NCBI RefSeq assembly: GCF_018279705.1 | Contig: NZ_CP036498.1 | Location: forward strand, 3,675,001-3,739,000 | DNA length: 64,000 bases | Reading direction: 5' to 3' | Origin: Tardiphaga alba | GTDB lineage: Bacteria > Pseudomonadota > Alphaproteobacteria > Rhizobiales > Xanthobacteraceae | In this document: in pieces, positions 46,432 to 55,204 of the stretch | Layout: each line of letters begins with the position of its first letter | How positions within the stretch are numbered: the stretch's first letter is position 1 | The notes under the pieces: generated by a model | Seen by the model: only the letters and a program-made list of their open reading frames with translations | The model's database searches: none | What the model was told of the DNA's origin: nothing | Translations under genes and position numbers: made by a program

Positions 46432-47064
46432 TCAACGCCTGACGATGAGATCCGTTGCAGGCCGGCGCCGTTCCCAGCCGACACGCTCCAGTTCGGGGCG
46501 ATCGTCCTCGGTCTCGGGATAGCCGATGCAGAAATAGCCGATCAGGCGCCAATGGGCAGGCACATTGAGCGTGGCCTTGATCGCATCAGGATCGAGGATC
46601 GACACCCAGCCGACGCCGATCCCCTCGGCACGCGCCGCAAGCCACAGGGTCATCACGGCCGACACGGCCGAATACTCCGCCATTTCCGGCATGGTGCGGC
46701 GGCCAACACCATGGCCCACATCGGTCTCGCGGTCGGCGAACACCGCCAGATGGCACGGCGCCTCGCGCAGGCCGGCCAGCTTGAGTGTCGCATAGAGTTG
46801 CGCCCGCTCGCCGTGGAAGGCGCCGAGCGCCTCCTCATTGCAGGCCGTGAAATTCTCCAGCACGGCCTGGCGCCGCGCGGGATCATCGACAATAACAAAA
46901 CGCCAGGGCTGGCTGAGCCCCACCGATGGCGCGAGACACGCCGTATCGATCAGCCGTCCCAGCGCATCCTCCGGCAGCGGATCGCTGCGGAAGCGCCGGA
47001 CGTCGCGGCGCCACGCAAACAGATCATGCAAACGCGCGCGAAACTGATCGTCGAATTCCGGCAA
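46432..47064 (-). CDS. bluB: 5,6-dimethylbenzimidazole synthase BluB
   Basis: A 210-residue flavin-destroying enzyme that converts reduced FMN and oxygen to 5,6-dimethylbenzimidazole, the lower ligand of vitamin B12. The nitroreductase-like fold is clear (RRDVRRFRSDPLP, CLAPSVGLSQPWRFVIVD). Asp21 and Ser155 fall where the catalytic Asp32 and Ser167 of Sinorhizobium BluB lie. The start appears to be TTG 47064, with GGAAGA upstream inside the previous gene. It follows the pseudouridine synthase gene by three bases. No other cobalamin gene is near. Confidence 0.93.
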   Translation of the reverse strand: MPEFDDQFRARLHDLFAWRRDVRRFRSDPLPEDALGRLIDTACLAPSVGLSQPWRFVIVDDPARRQAVLENFTACNEEALGAFHGERAQLYATLKLAGLREAPCHLAVFADRETDVGHGVGRRTMPEMAEYSAVSAVMTLWLAARAEGIGVGWVSILDPDAIKATLNVPAHWRLIGYFCIGYPETEDDRPELERVGWERRRPATDLIVRR

Positions 47065-47067
47065 GGC

Positions 47068-48545
47068 TCAATCTTCCGGTGCGTTTTCGATCGGATCGAA
47101 CCGGTCATGCTCGAGCCCGAGCAGATTCCACGACTGCAGCATATGCGGCGGCAGCGGCGCGGTGGCGTCGATCACGCCGCCACGCGGATGCGGAATGATG
47201 ATGCGGCGCGCGAGCAGATGCAGTCGGTTCTGCAAACCGCCCGGCAATTGCCAGTTCTCGATGTTGAAATATTTGGGATCGCCGACAATGGCGTGGCCGA
47301 TATGGGCCATATGCGCGCGCAGCTGATGCGTGCGTCCCGTCACCGGCTTTAGCGAGACCCAGGCAAGCTTCTGGCCGGAGGTCTCGACGACCGCATAGTA
47401 AGTCACCGCATGGCTCGCGCCTTCATCGCCATGCTTGGCGACACGCATGATCGTGTCTTCCTCGTTCTCTTCCTTCGCGAGATAGGTCGAGATGCGGCCC
47501 TGCTTCGGCTTCGGCACGCCGGCGACAAGCGCCCAATAGAATTTCCGCGCCGAGCGTTCACGAAACGCGCCGGTGAGAAACGAGGCGGCGAAGCGCGTCT
47601 TGGCGATCAGCAGACAGCCCGAGGTCTCGCGGTCGAGACGATGCACGAGCCGCGGCTTCTGTCCCTTGGAGTCGCGCATCACTTCAAGCATCATGTCCAC
47701 ATGACGCGTCATGCCCGAGCCGCCCTGCACGGCAAGGCCGGCCGGCTTGTTCAGCACCATCACGTCGGGATCCTCAAAGATCGTCATCGCCTTCAACGCG
47801 TCGAGCGTTTTTTGCGCGGCTTCGGAGAGCACGCCGACCGTCTTCGGCGCATCGAGCTTCAGCGGCGGAATGCGGACGGTCTGCCCGGCTTCCAGACGAT
47901 CCTTGCTGTCGGCGCGCTTGCCGTTCACGCGCAGCTCGCCTTTGCGGACGATGCGCTGGATGTGCGAGAAGGACAGGCCCGGAAAACGGGCCTCGAGGAA
48001 GCGATCGACGCGCATGTCGTTCTCGTCGGGCGTGACGATCACGGTCTGCACGCTGGTCGGCATGATCGCCGGCTCGGCCTCTGCCTTGGCCGGCTTCTCG
48101 ATCACAGGTTCAGGTTTTCGCGAACGCAACGGGCCACCGGCAAAGCGCGTCGGTGCCTTGCTTCCGGTCCGCGCAGCGGATGGCCGCTCGCTCCGTTCCG
48201 GGCGTTCCGATCGTTCAAACCGTTGCGGACGCTCGGATCGTTCGAAACGTTCCGGGCGCTCGGCGCGCTCAAACCGCTCCGGTCGCTCGGAGCGTTCAAA
48301 TCGCTCGCCCCGCTCGGCAGCACGCGCGCGCGGCGGACGCGCGCTGGTGGGCCGCTCCGCATCGCCGCGCTCGGACCGGAAGCGTTCGTCCTTCTCCATC
48401 GCGCGCTTGGAAGGCGTTCTGGCAGGCCCTTGGCAGCCTTCTTCGCCGCCGCCTTGGCCATCGTGGCGCCCGGCTTGGCGCGGCCGGAACGGCCACCGCC
48501 TCCGGTGCCACGTTTGGCGGGGGATCTCGTATCGCGGCGGCTCAT
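47068..48545 (-). CDS. RluA/RluC-family 23S rRNA pseudouridine synthase, with repeat-rich N-terminus; probable frameshift near the start
   Basis: The C-terminal 330 residues are a normal RluC-type enzyme: an S4 RNA-binding domain (DMRVDRFLEARFPGLSFSHI) and the synthase domain with catalytic Asp in LVHRLDRETSGCLL. The N-terminal 150 residues are basic and low in complexity, with four nine-residue repeats of FERSERPER type. The start (MSRRDTRSPAKRGTGG) lies in another frame from the rest. One base added to the GG run at 48421-48422 joins AAKGLP to RTPSKRAMEKD, giving 492 residues. The likely target is U955/U2504/U2580-type positions of 23S rRNA. Confidence 0.9.
48197..48304. repeat. Four 27-base coding repeats in the pseudouridine synthase gene
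   Basis: The DNA encodes FERSERPER, FERAERPER, FERSERPQR and FERSERPER in a row. The units differ at third positions, so the repeat is old or under amino-acid selection. Confidence 0.8.
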
Positions 48546-48652
48546 CTGTAACTCCAGGGGAAAGACCGTCCCTAGCGCATCTACCGACCGGGGTCACGGT
48601 CAAATCGCCCGTCAGCCCAAACCTTCAGGTTCCGCCCACCCGATTGCCCGCG

Positions 48653-49264
48653 TCAGCGACGGAAACCGCCATACGGGGACTGACCGGACAGCAGGCGCTG
48701 CGTCGGGGAGACCTCGTCGGCTTGATATTGGGTGACGCTGCCCTCAAGCGACAAAGTGAGGTTCGGAATCGGCTGAAACGCGATGCCTGCGCGCGCCGTG
48801 TATCCGGCTGCGATACTGGTATCGGAACTGAACGGTGCCAGTGCGGTGCCGATGCCCGGACGGTAGTTCAGGGTGTCAAAGCCGGCAAAGACCGTGACGG
48901 GCAGATCTCCGGCGCCCTTGAACGCGTAGCCGGCCACTGTGCTCTGGGCGGTAAGCCCACCGAAATCGCTGGTGGTGCCGGCCCAGCCGAGGCCCATGCG
49001 ATCAAAACTGGCGGCCTCGCTGCGCACGAATGCACCGGTCCGGAAATTGGACTTCCAGTCGCCGTCAGCCGCAGTACCGGCGTCGAAACCAGGGAAATTG
49101 CCGTAACTCGTGACGCCGGCATCGGACCAGCCGCCGAGACCGAACGGCCCGTTCGGCACCCAATATCGCACCGGCGCCGCCTGCTGAGCCCAAGCGGCCT
49201 GGGCGATTAGGCAAAATGCTGCAGCGATGGTGGCGCGCAGCGGTTGAGATGTGACAATCGACAT
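48653..49264 (-). CDS. Putative outer-membrane beta-barrel protein, unknown
   Basis: A 203-residue exported protein; its signal peptide ends in AAWAQ. The mature part has alternating polar and hydrophobic residues with many aromatic and glycine residues (TSYGNFPGFDAG, GFDTLNYRPGIG, LTLSLEGSVTQY), as in small outer-membrane barrels. It ends in GGFRR rather than with a terminal aromatic residue. ATG 49264 precedes the signal; the open frame extends upstream without conservation. Function unknown. Confidence 0.65.
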   Translation of the reverse strand: MSIVTSQPLRATIAAAFCLIAQAAWAQQAAPVRYWVPNGPFGLGGWSDAGVTSYGNFPGFDAGTAADGDWKSNFRTGAFVRSEAASFDRMGLGWAGTTSDFGGLTAQSTVAGYAFKGAGDLPVTVFAGFDTLNYRPGIGTALAPFSSDTSIAAGYTARAGIAFQPIPNLTLSLEGSVTQYQADEVSPTQRLLSGQSPYGGFRR

Positions 49265-49313
49265 CAGGCCTCGTCCAACTGATGGGCGCATCGCGCCGTA
49301 ACTTACCCTACGC

Positions 49314-50639
49314 TTATGTGCTTTTGGCGGCGCGCAGCTTCGCCCAATAGTCCAGCCGCTTGCGAATCTCGCGCTCAAAACCGCGCTCGGGCGGATCATA
49401 GAAGGTCTGGCGCCCGAGGGCTTCCGGGAAATAGTCTTGGCCAGAGAAGGCGTCCGGCGTGTCGTGGTCGTATTGATATCCCTCGCCGTAGCCTTCCGAC
49501 TTCATCAGCTTGGTCGGCGAATTCAGGATGTGCTTCGGCGGCAGCAGCGAGCCGCCTTCCTTCGCCGTCCGCATTGCAGATTTGTAGGCCATATAGGCTG
49601 CATTCGATTTCGGCGCGGTCGCGATGTAGATCACCGCCTGCGCGATGGCGAGTTCGCCTTCCGGGTGGCCGAGAAAATCAAAGGCATCCTTGGCGGCATT
49701 GCAGATGACGAGCGCCTGCGGATCGGCGAGCCCGATATCCTCGACCGCCATCCGCACCACGCGGCGTGCAAGGAACAGCGGATCCTCGCCGGCATCCAGC
49801 ATGCGGCACAGGTAATAAAGCGCAGCATCAGGATCGCTGCCGCGCACCGACTTATGCAGGGCCGAGATCAGATTGTAGTGACCGTCCGCCGACTTGTCAT
49901 AGATCGGTGCGCGACGCTGCAGGATGTCCTGCAACTGCGTCGCGTTGAAGACCTCATCCGTGCGCGCTGCGCGCCAGACTTCCTCAGCCAGTGTCAGCGC
50001 CGCGCGGCCATCGCCGTCGGCCATGCGCACGAGCACAGCGCGCGCCTCGGCATCGAGCGGCAGTGGGCGGCCTTCGACCTTTTCGGCATTGGCAAACAGT
50101 TTTTCGATCGCCTCCGCGTCATGCGACTGGAACACCAGCACACGCGCGCGCGACAGAAGCGCCGCGTTGAGTTCAAAGGAAGGATTTTCCGTCGTGGCAC
50201 CAACGAGCACCACGGTGCCGTCTTCCATCACCGGCAAGAACGAGTCCTGCTGCGCCTTGTTGAAGCGATGCACCTCGTCGACGAACAGCAGCGTGCCACG
50301 GCCCATCTGCCGGCGCGCACGTGCGGCGTCAAAGACCTTCTTCAGATCGGCAACGCCGGAGAACACGGCGGAGATCTGCTCAAACTGCAGGTCGGTGGCA
50401 TCGGCAAGCAAACGCGCAACGGTCGTCTTGCCGGTGCCGGGCGGTCCCCAAAAAATGAGCGAACCGAGCGTACGGGTTTCCAGCATGCGCGTCAGCGCGC
50501 CATCGGGACCGAGGATGTGATCCTGCCCGACGACATCGGCCAGCACACGCGGCCGCAGCCGCTCCGGCAGCGGACGCGGCGCGTCCTGCTCCATCCCGGC
50601 TGCAGCGAAGAGGTTGGCCGATGGTTGCTTGACGCTCAT
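49314..50639 (-). CDS. rarA: Replication-associated recombination protein RarA (MgsA)
   Basis: A 441-residue AAA+ ATPase related to clamp loaders. Walker A is GPPGTGKT, Walker B is LLFVDEVHRF and sensor 1 is VGATTENPSF. The C-terminal tetramerisation region has SAMRTAKEGGSLLPPKHILN-type sequence (split SLLPPKHILNSPTKLMKSEG). RarA acts at stalled replication forks. Its ATG overlaps the TGA of degQ by four bases, so the two genes are translationally coupled. Confidence 0.95.
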   Translation of the reverse strand: MSVKQPSANLFAAAGMEQDAPRPLPERLRPRVLADVVGQDHILGPDGALTRMLETRTLGSLIFWGPPGTGKTTVARLLADATDLQFEQISAVFSGVADLKKVFDAARARRQMGRGTLLFVDEVHRFNKAQQDSFLPVMEDGTVVLVGATTENPSFELNAALLSRARVLVFQSHDAEAIEKLFANAEKVEGRPLPLDAEARAVLVRMADGDGRAALTLAEEVWRAARTDEVFNATQLQDILQRRAPIYDKSADGHYNLISALHKSVRGSDPDAALYYLCRMLDAGEDPLFLARRVVRMAVEDIGLADPQALVICNAAKDAFDFLGHPEGELAIAQAVIYIATAPKSNAAYMAYKSAMRTAKEGGSLLPPKHILNSPTKLMKSEGYGEGYQYDHDTPDAFSGQDYFPEALGRQTFYDPPERGFEREIRKRLDYWAKLRAAKST

Positions 50640-52057
50640 CCGCCCAGCGTGACGTTGATCTGCTGGCCGCCGCGGACGACGACGATGCGCCACAGCCGTG
50701 CGCCTTCGCCCGTGATCTTTTCGAGATCGCTGGTCTTGCCGATCTTCACGCCATTGACCGCGAGGATGAGGTCACCCTTCTGGAAGCCGACACCGGCCGC
50801 AGTTGCCGTCTCGCTAAAGTCGGTGATGACGACGCCCTCGACACTGGAATCCAGCCGCATCTCGTCGGCGAGCGCCGGCGAGATGTTTGCGACCTTGGCG
50901 CCCTGGAACGGCGAGCGCCCCTTCAGCACGATTTCATCGCGGCCCGTATCCGGTGCGGCTTCCAGCGCGACGGTGAGTTTCACCGGCTTGCCGCCACGCT
51001 GCGCATCGAGCTGCGTGGTGCCGCCCAGCGGACGGGTAGCAAAGCGATACTCGAAGGCGTTGGGATCATCGATGGCCTGGCCATCGATGGCGGTAACGAG
51101 ATCGGAGACCTTGAGCCCCGACTTCGCTGCCGGGCTGTTCGGCGTCACATTGACGACCAGCGCGCCCGACGGCGTCTTCAGGCCGAGCGTCTCGGCGATC
51201 TCCGGCGTAACGTTCTGCAGCCGCGCGCCAAGCCATGGGCGCTTCACTGCCTTGCCGCCTGATTTGGCCGAGGCAACGACGACGCGAACCATGTTCGCCG
51301 GAATGGCAAAGCCGATGCCCTGCGAGCCGCCGGAGCGCGAGAAGATTGCGGTGTTCACGCCAACCAGCTTGCCGTGCATGTCCACCAACGCGCCGCCCGA
51401 ATTGCCGGGATTGATCGCGGCATCGGTCTGGATGAAGAACTGATAGTCGGTGATGCCGACCTGCGTCCGCGCCAGCGCCGAGATGATGCCGTGGGTCACC
51501 GTCTGTCCAACACCGAACGGATTGCCGATGGCGAGCACCACGTCGCCGACGAGAAGATCATCGGAATTCGCAAAGTCGAGCGTCGTGAACTTTTCCTTGG
51601 CATCCTTGATGCGCAGCACCGCGAGATCGGTGCGGCTATCCTTGAGCACGATTTCCGCCTCGAATTCGCGCTTGTCGGAGAGCGAAATCTTAACCTGGTC
51701 GGCGCCCTCGATGACGTGATTGTTGGTGACCACGAGGCCCGCCGCATCCACCATCACGCCCGAGCCGAGCGAGCGCTGCATCTGCTCCGGCTGCATGCCC
51801 TGCCCGCCGAAGAAACGGCGGAAGACGGGATCATCGAGCAACGGATTGCGGTTCTGCACCGTCTTCGCCGCATAGACATTCACCACTGCCGGCTGCACCC
51901 GCTGCACGATCGGCGCGTAAGACAGCTTCAGCTCGGTAGGCGATGTCGGGACCTGCCGATTCTGGGCCGAGGCCGGGCTCAGGGACAGGACGCTCTGGGA
52001 CAGGACAATGGCGCACAAAGCCGAAACAGTCGCAGCACGGCGAAAAAATGGAATCAT
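50636..52057 (-). CDS. degQ: Periplasmic serine protease/chaperone, DegQ/Do family
   Basis: A 473-residue HtrA-type protease. After a signal peptide (ending near PASAQ), the trypsin-like domain has catalytic His114 (VTNNHVIEG), Asp144 (SRTDLAVLRI) and Ser220 (NPGNSGGALVD). Two PDZ domains follow (LGARLQNVTPEIAETLGLK and KGDLILAVNGVKI). It degrades misfolded envelope proteins. The gap to the divergent reductase gene is about 190 bases. Confidence 0.95.
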   Translation of the reverse strand: MIPFFRRAATVSALCAIVLSQSVLSLSPASAQNRQVPTSPTELKLSYAPIVQRVQPAVVNVYAAKTVQNRNPLLDDPVFRRFFGGQGMQPEQMQRSLGSGVMVDAAGLVVTNNHVIEGADQVKISLSDKREFEAEIVLKDSRTDLAVLRIKDAKEKFTTLDFANSDDLLVGDVVLAIGNPFGVGQTVTHGIISALARTQVGITDYQFFIQTDAAINPGNSGGALVDMHGKLVGVNTAIFSRSGGSQGIGFAIPANMVRVVVASAKSGGKAVKRPWLGARLQNVTPEIAETLGLKTPSGALVVNVTPNSPAAKSGLKVSDLVTAIDGQAIDDPNAFEYRFATRPLGGTTQLDAQRGGKPVKLTVALEAAPDTGRDEIVLKGRSPFQGAKVANISPALADEMRLDSSVEGVVITDFSETATAAGVGFQKGDLILAVNGVKIGKTSDLEKITGEGARLWRIVVVRGGQQINVTLGG

Positions 52058-52244
52058 CGGGACCTCTTTGGCGGGAAATCGCCGGGAATATAGGCCCCTC
52101 AGCGGGGCAATAGAAGGGCAGGAACCGGCCTGTCACGGTCCTGTTGGCCTCCTCTCACCGATATCTGTGGAACCGGCGATCTTGCAATTCGGCGCCCGCC
52201 GCGACAGCTAGGGAGGGCGTTACGCCAATCCCAAGGAGAGCCCA

Positions 52245-53258
52245 ATGAAGGCCGTCGGCTACACCAAATCCCTCCCCATCACCGATGAAAAGGCCCTGTT
52301 CGACTTCGAGGCCGACAAGCCCGAACCCAGAGGTCGCGACATCCGCGTGACCGTGAAGGCGATCTCGGTCAATCCGGTGGATTTCAAGGTCCGCAAGCGG
52401 GCGGAGCCGAAGGCCGGCGAGACCAAGATCCTGGGCTATGACGCCGCTGGCGTGGTCGATGCCGTCGGCCCCGACGTCGCCATGTTCAAGCCCGGCGACG
52501 AGGTGTTCTACGCCGGCTCGATCCTGCGCCAGGGCACCAATGCGGAATTCCACCTGGTCGATGAGCGCATCGTCGGCCGCAAGCCGGCTTCGCTCGGCTT
52601 CACGGAAGCGGCCGCCCTGCCCCTCACTGCCATCACGGCCTGGGAGCTGCTGTTCGACCGCCTGGGCGTTGCCCCGGGCAAGAGCCTCGATCAGCGTACG
52701 CTGCTCATCATCGGTGGCGCCGGTGGCGTCGGCTCGATCCTGATCCAGCTCGCCCGCCGCCTCACAGGCCTCACGGTGGTCGCGACCGCGTCGCGGCCCG
52801 AGACCGTGAAGTGGTGTCAGGATCTTGGCGCTCATGCGGTGGTGGATCATTCGAAGCCGATGAAAGAGCAGATCGAAGCATTGAAGCTGCCGCCGGTCGC
52901 GCTGGTCGCCAGCCTCACCGGCACCGAGCAGCATTACAAGGCGCTCGCCGATATCATCGCGCCGCAGGGCAAATTCGGCCTGATCGATGATCCCGCCGAA
53001 TTCAGCATGGCCGCCTTCAAGGGCAAGGCCGTCTCGGTGCATTGGGAATCGATGTTCACGCGCTCGTCATTCCAGACGCCCGACATGATCGCGCAACATC
53101 ATCTTCTCAACGATGTCGCCGACCTCATCGACAAGGGCGTGCTGCGTACGACACTCGACAAAACCTTCGGCACCATCAATGCCGCGAATCTCAAGCGCGC
53201 CCACACGCTGCTTGAATCCGGCAAGTCGCACGGCAAGATCGTGCTTGAAGGCTGGTAA
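52245..53258 (+). CDS. Zinc-type alcohol dehydrogenase-like (quinone oxidoreductase) family protein
   Basis: A 337-residue medium-chain dehydrogenase/reductase. The N-terminal half has NPVDFKVRK and GYDAAGVVDAVGPDV; the NADPH-binding half has IIGGAGGVGSILIQLARRL. The structural zinc cysteines are missing, as in the quinone-reductase subgroup. GAGAGCCC precedes ATG 52245. Substrate unknown; related enzymes reduce quinones or enones. Confidence 0.92.
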   Translation: MKAVGYTKSLPITDEKALFDFEADKPEPRGRDIRVTVKAISVNPVDFKVRKRAEPKAGETKILGYDAAGVVDAVGPDVAMFKPGDEVFYAGSILRQGTNAEFHLVDERIVGRKPASLGFTEAAALPLTAITAWELLFDRLGVAPGKSLDQRTLLIIGGAGGVGSILIQLARRLTGLTVVATASRPETVKWCQDLGAHAVVDHSKPMKEQIEALKLPPVALVASLTGTEQHYKALADIIAPQGKFGLIDDPAEFSMAAFKGKAVSVHWESMFTRSSFQTPDMIAQHHLLNDVADLIDKGVLRTTLDKTFGTINAANLKRAHTLLESGKSHGKIVLEGW

Positions 53259-53307
53259 CGGCCAATTTGTCGCAGGCAAAATCCCGCGACGCGATACTCA
53301 CTCGCGG

Positions 53308-53334
53308 AAAGCGCATCTGCGGATGCGCTTTAAT
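53308..53334 (+). terminator. Terminator of the reductase gene
   Basis: A perfect ten-base stem, AAAGCGCATC / GATGCGCTTT, closes on TGCG and is followed by a short T/A stretch. Confidence 0.8.
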
Positions 53335-53424
53335 CGCCTAATTAGCTATCTAAAATAGCTATTTTGAAAAACAACCTGTGCTCCAAAAGCGACACCGCCG
53401 CATAGTCGCCGGAATCCGCTGCGG

Positions 53425-53442
53425 GTTTTACAGAACTGTCAC
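53425..53442 (+). promoter_or_regulatory. Possible PHO box upstream of the porin gene
   Basis: CTGTCAC at 53436-53442 is an exact PhoB half-site. The first half, GTTTTAC, is 11 bases upstream and matches only weakly. PhoB control would fit an OprO/P-type porin, but this is a weak call. Confidence 0.3.
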
Positions 53443-53616
53443 AAGGCGAAACTAGGTTGCCCCCGAGCTCAACAGTGGCTCGCTTGTAAAATTTGGAGAG
53501 CATCCCAACGACGGGATCACTCCTTTCACAAGTCCACAAACACAGATCAGCACGCATCACCACCTGCGAAGCAATTCGCGGGGCGTGTGGGATTTTGTCT
53601 TCTACAGGGGTCATCT

Positions 53617-55080
53617 ATGTCTTTCACGACACACAAATTCTTGAGCACGGTCGCCGTGCTCGGCGCGCTGGCCGTATCGAGCCAGGCGCATGCACAAGCC
53701 ACACAAGACGACGTCGCAGCTCTGAAGGCGCAGCTCCGCGCGCTGGAAAAGAAGCTCGACAGCGTTCAGAAGCAGGCCAACACCACGCAGAAGCAGCAGG
53801 CTGCCGCGCAGGCCAATTGGGCCAACGCCAACGCCGCCATGCACAAGAAGGCCGTGCCGTTCGTTGACGCACGCCTCACCATGCCCGGCAACCGTCCGAC
53901 CTTCTGCACCGGCGACGGCATGAACTGCGTCGCCATCACCGGCCGCATTCACTTCGACGCCGGCGCCTATTCGTTCTCGCCGAAGTCCGGCGATACCCGT
54001 CCCACAAGCGTCAATGATGGCATCAATGCCCGTCGCGCCCGCCTCGGCCTGATCGGCACCTACAACAAGGATTGGGAATACGGCCTCATCATCGACGCCG
54101 GCGGCACCACCGACGGCGATGCCGTGCTCAACAACGCCTATGTCGCCTATAAGGGCGTCAAGGGCCTCGTGATCCAGGGCGGCTACATCAATGTGCCCTA
54201 TACGCTCGATGAATCGATCAGCTCGAACAACACGCTGTTCATGGAGCGCTCGGCTTCGCAGGTGCTCGCCACCAGCATGGCCGCCGGTGACTTCCGCTCC
54301 GCCTTCGGTGGCCACGTGTTCGACAAGCATTACTGGGTCGGCGCCTATGTCACCGGTCCGACTACTGGCGCTGGTGTCAATCACTCGATCCCGCAGCCGC
54401 TCGGCGCCACCCTCCGCGCCGTCGCAGTTCCCGTGAACAACGACATCTCCACCGTTCTCGTTGGCTTTGACGCTCTTTATCTTGCTGAGACCGGCGCGAC
54501 CGTCTCGAACAACGTCACGATCAACAACCAGCTGACGATGTCTGATCGTATCGAAGCTCGCATCGATCCCGCGACCAATGCACTGCTCAACACCAGCCGC
54601 ATGATCAACGTCAACAGCGCGCATGTTCTGAGCGGTGAAGGCGCTGTTCGTTACGGCAGCTTCCTGGCGACGGGTGAATACTTCAACTACAGCGTCCAGC
54701 GCAGCGGCGGGTTCGGCGACCTCAACTTCGAAGGTGGCTATGGTCAGGCAGCCTACGTTCTCACCGGCGAATCCCGCAAATACAGCTCGTCGGCTGGCGC
54801 CTTCGGCGGTGTTGCTCCGGCCCGTCCGGTCAACTTCTCGACCGGCGATCTCGGCGCATGGGAACTGGCGGTTCGCTACAGCTACGCCAACCTCAACGAT
54901 CTCGACATCCGCGGTGGCGAACTGAAGAGCACGACGGTCGGCCTCAACTGGTACGTCAACAACAACATGCGCTTCATGTTCAACTGGATCCACGGCACCG
55001 TGGACAAGTTCAACACGGCTGGCACCAACACCGGCGCCGATTACGACGTGTTCGCGATGCGCACCCAGGTTGCCTGGTAA
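53617..55080 (+). CDS. OprO/OprP family porin
   Basis: A 487-residue outer-membrane protein. After the signal peptide (ending AHAQA) comes a short coiled-coil (ALKAQLRALEKKLDSVQKQ), then a barrel with GINARRARLGLIGTYN, ISSNNTLFMER and ELAVRYSYANLNDLDIRGG. It ends in a Trp residue (RTQVAW), the terminal aromatic signal for barrel assembly. Family members pass phosphate, polyphosphate or other anions; here ion choice is not known. ATG 53617 is used. The gene shows high-expression codon use. Confidence 0.88.
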   Translation: MSFTTHKFLSTVAVLGALAVSSQAHAQATQDDVAALKAQLRALEKKLDSVQKQANTTQKQQAAAQANWANANAAMHKKAVPFVDARLTMPGNRPTFCTGDGMNCVAITGRIHFDAGAYSFSPKSGDTRPTSVNDGINARRARLGLIGTYNKDWEYGLIIDAGGTTDGDAVLNNAYVAYKGVKGLVIQGGYINVPYTLDESISSNNTLFMERSASQVLATSMAAGDFRSAFGGHVFDKHYWVGAYVTGPTTGAGVNHSIPQPLGATLRAVAVPVNNDISTVLVGFDALYLAETGATVSNNVTINNQLTMSDRIEARIDPATNALLNTSRMINVNSAHVLSGEGAVRYGSFLATGEYFNYSVQRSGGFGDLNFEGGYGQAAYVLTGESRKYSSSAGAFGGVAPARPVNFSTGDLGAWELAVRYSYANLNDLDIRGGELKSTTVGLNWYVNNNMRFMFNWIHGTVDKFNTAGTNTGADYDVFAMRTQVAW

Positions 55081-55148
55081 TATAGCGCGACGCGCTTCAG
55101 TAACCTTCCAGGCTAAGGGGCTGAATGCCCTCGGCCCCATAACGAATG

Positions 55149-55175
55149 AGGCAGCGCTCCGGCGCTGCCTTTTTG
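55149..55175 (+). terminator. Terminator of the porin gene
   Basis: The arms AGGCAGCGC and GCGCTGCCT close on TCCG and are followed by four T. Confidence 0.92.
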
Positions 55176-55204
55176 TCTGCGATGATGGCGGCCGAGCGCG
55201 TGAG

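Larger units (their letters stand above)
53259..53616. other. Long leader region of the porin gene
   Basis: The 358 bases before the porin gene hold the reductase terminator, a perfect 14-base palindrome AAAATAGCTATTTT (53352-53365), and a possible PHO box (53425-53442). The palindrome overlaps a direct repeat of TAGCTAT at 53343 and 53356. No coding sequence is evident. Confidence 0.5.

Noticed and set aside
45448..47352. 634-codon plus-strand frame opposite ATP12, bluB and others
   Set aside because: It crosses several real minus-strand genes and their gaps, and its composition is typical of a shadow frame.
48197..48304. Short regular repeats suggesting a CRISPR array
   Set aside because: The 27-base units are adjacent with no spacers and are in frame within a protein gene.
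49437..51443. 668-codon plus-strand frame opposite rarA and degQ
   Set aside because: Both minus-strand genes are unmistakable, and the plus frame matches nothing.
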